Below are positions 63,908 to 64,000 of a DNA stretch of 64,000 nucleotides, in pieces. The stretch lies in the NCBI GenBank assembly GCA_963819075.1, contig CAWFUP010000004.1, forward strand, positions 1 to 64,000, given 5' to 3'. Position numbers and translations under genes: made by a program. The DNA comes from CAVQBJ01 sp963819075. Lineage in GTDB: Bacteria > Actinomycetota > Thermoleophilia > Solirubrobacterales > Solirubrobacteraceae. A model generated the notes under the pieces. It was not told the DNA's origin and did not search any database. It saw only the letters and a program-made list of their open reading frames with translations. How positions within the stretch are numbered: the first letter of the stretch is position 1; each line of letters opens with the position of its first letter.

Positions 63908-64000
63908 ATGGTTGTGCGCGGCCCGATCCTGACCGTCGCGGCCCAAAAGGGCGGCGTGGGCAAGACGACGCTGGCCTACGAGCTCGCCGCCGCCCTGGAC
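63908..64000 (+). CDS. ParA-family ATPase, N-terminal part (cut by right edge)
   Basis: ATG 63908 follows GGGAGGTG. The 31 visible residues contain the complete ParA deviant Walker A: TVAAQKGGVGKTTLAYELAA. With the upstream hypothetical it forms the start of a partition or mobile-element maintenance unit. ParA proteins position DNA in an ATP-dependent way. The remainder lies beyond the window. Confidence 0.9.
   Translation, partial: MVVRGPILTVAAQKGGVGKTTLAYELAAALD

Overview
High-GC bacterial DNA with GTG starts, AGGAGG ribosome sites and dense operons, suggesting an actinobacterium. Large secreted proteins with Cys-Pro-Ser-x-x-x-x-Cys repeats, FecR-like tails and Ig/HYR domains point to Solirubrobacterales/Thermoleophilia; this is an inference from protein style. 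No rRNA, tRNA or CRISPR array was found.

Layout. (1) 1-9.1 kb, minus strand: a conjugation (type IV secretion) operon. In transcription order it holds two small hypotheticals (one NERD-like), a pilin-like membrane protein, a TrbL/VirB6-like protein, PrgI, a VirB4 ATPase, a MinD/ParA-like ATPase, a SpoIIM-like membrane protein and a membrane-anchored protein cut by the left edge. Most genes from TrbL onward overlap by 4 bases (GTGA/ATGA). (2) 9.5-23 kb: membrane proteins, an alpha/beta hydrolase, a TetR/secretory lipase pair, a secreted Ser/Thr-rich protein, an SDR/LysR pair, an internally deleted cyclase paralogue and a Crp-family regulator. (3) 23-37 kb: a secreted repeat/HYR protein, a two-gene operon of a PhcB-like methyltransferase and a fatty-acid desaturase, a giant cyclase-ATPase-TPR-SCP2 regulator, small proteins and a virginiamycin-B-lyase-like propeller protein. 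(4) 38-48 kb: two secreted proteins with the same FecR-like tail flank a compact cassette of two related small peptides, a leaderless subtilase and a GAF protein, plus a divergent MFS transporter with a cyclic-nucleotide-binding tail. Debris of the subtilase and of the FecR tail lies nearby. (5) 49-52 kb: one intact large serine recombinase and one truncated one whose end abuts a truncated YihY/BrkB-like gene. (6) 52-60 kb: a large secreted Ig-type protein, hypotheticals and a DUF429 protein. (7) 60.6-64 kb: a sigma factor, a transglycosylase/NlpC protein, a TcpC/VirB8-like protein, a hypothetical and the start of a ParA gene.

Conjugation functions at both ends, ParA and serine recombinases suggest that the window lies on a large conjugative plasmid or integrative element, or crosses one. 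Much of the middle is accessory DNA with several decayed genes and short dispersed duplications. cAMP-type signalling recurs (class III cyclase, Crp regulator, transporter with a cyclic-nucleotide domain).

The most interesting unit is the 41.0-43.1 kb cassette. Its two precursor-like peptides share a Glu-Thr-Glu-Ala-His-x-Phe motif and end in Phe-Arg-Tyr or Phe-Arg-Ile. A cytoplasmic subtilisin-like protease and a GAF protein lie between them, and an 11-bp perfect hairpin follows the first peptide. It looks like an undescribed ribosomally made peptide system.
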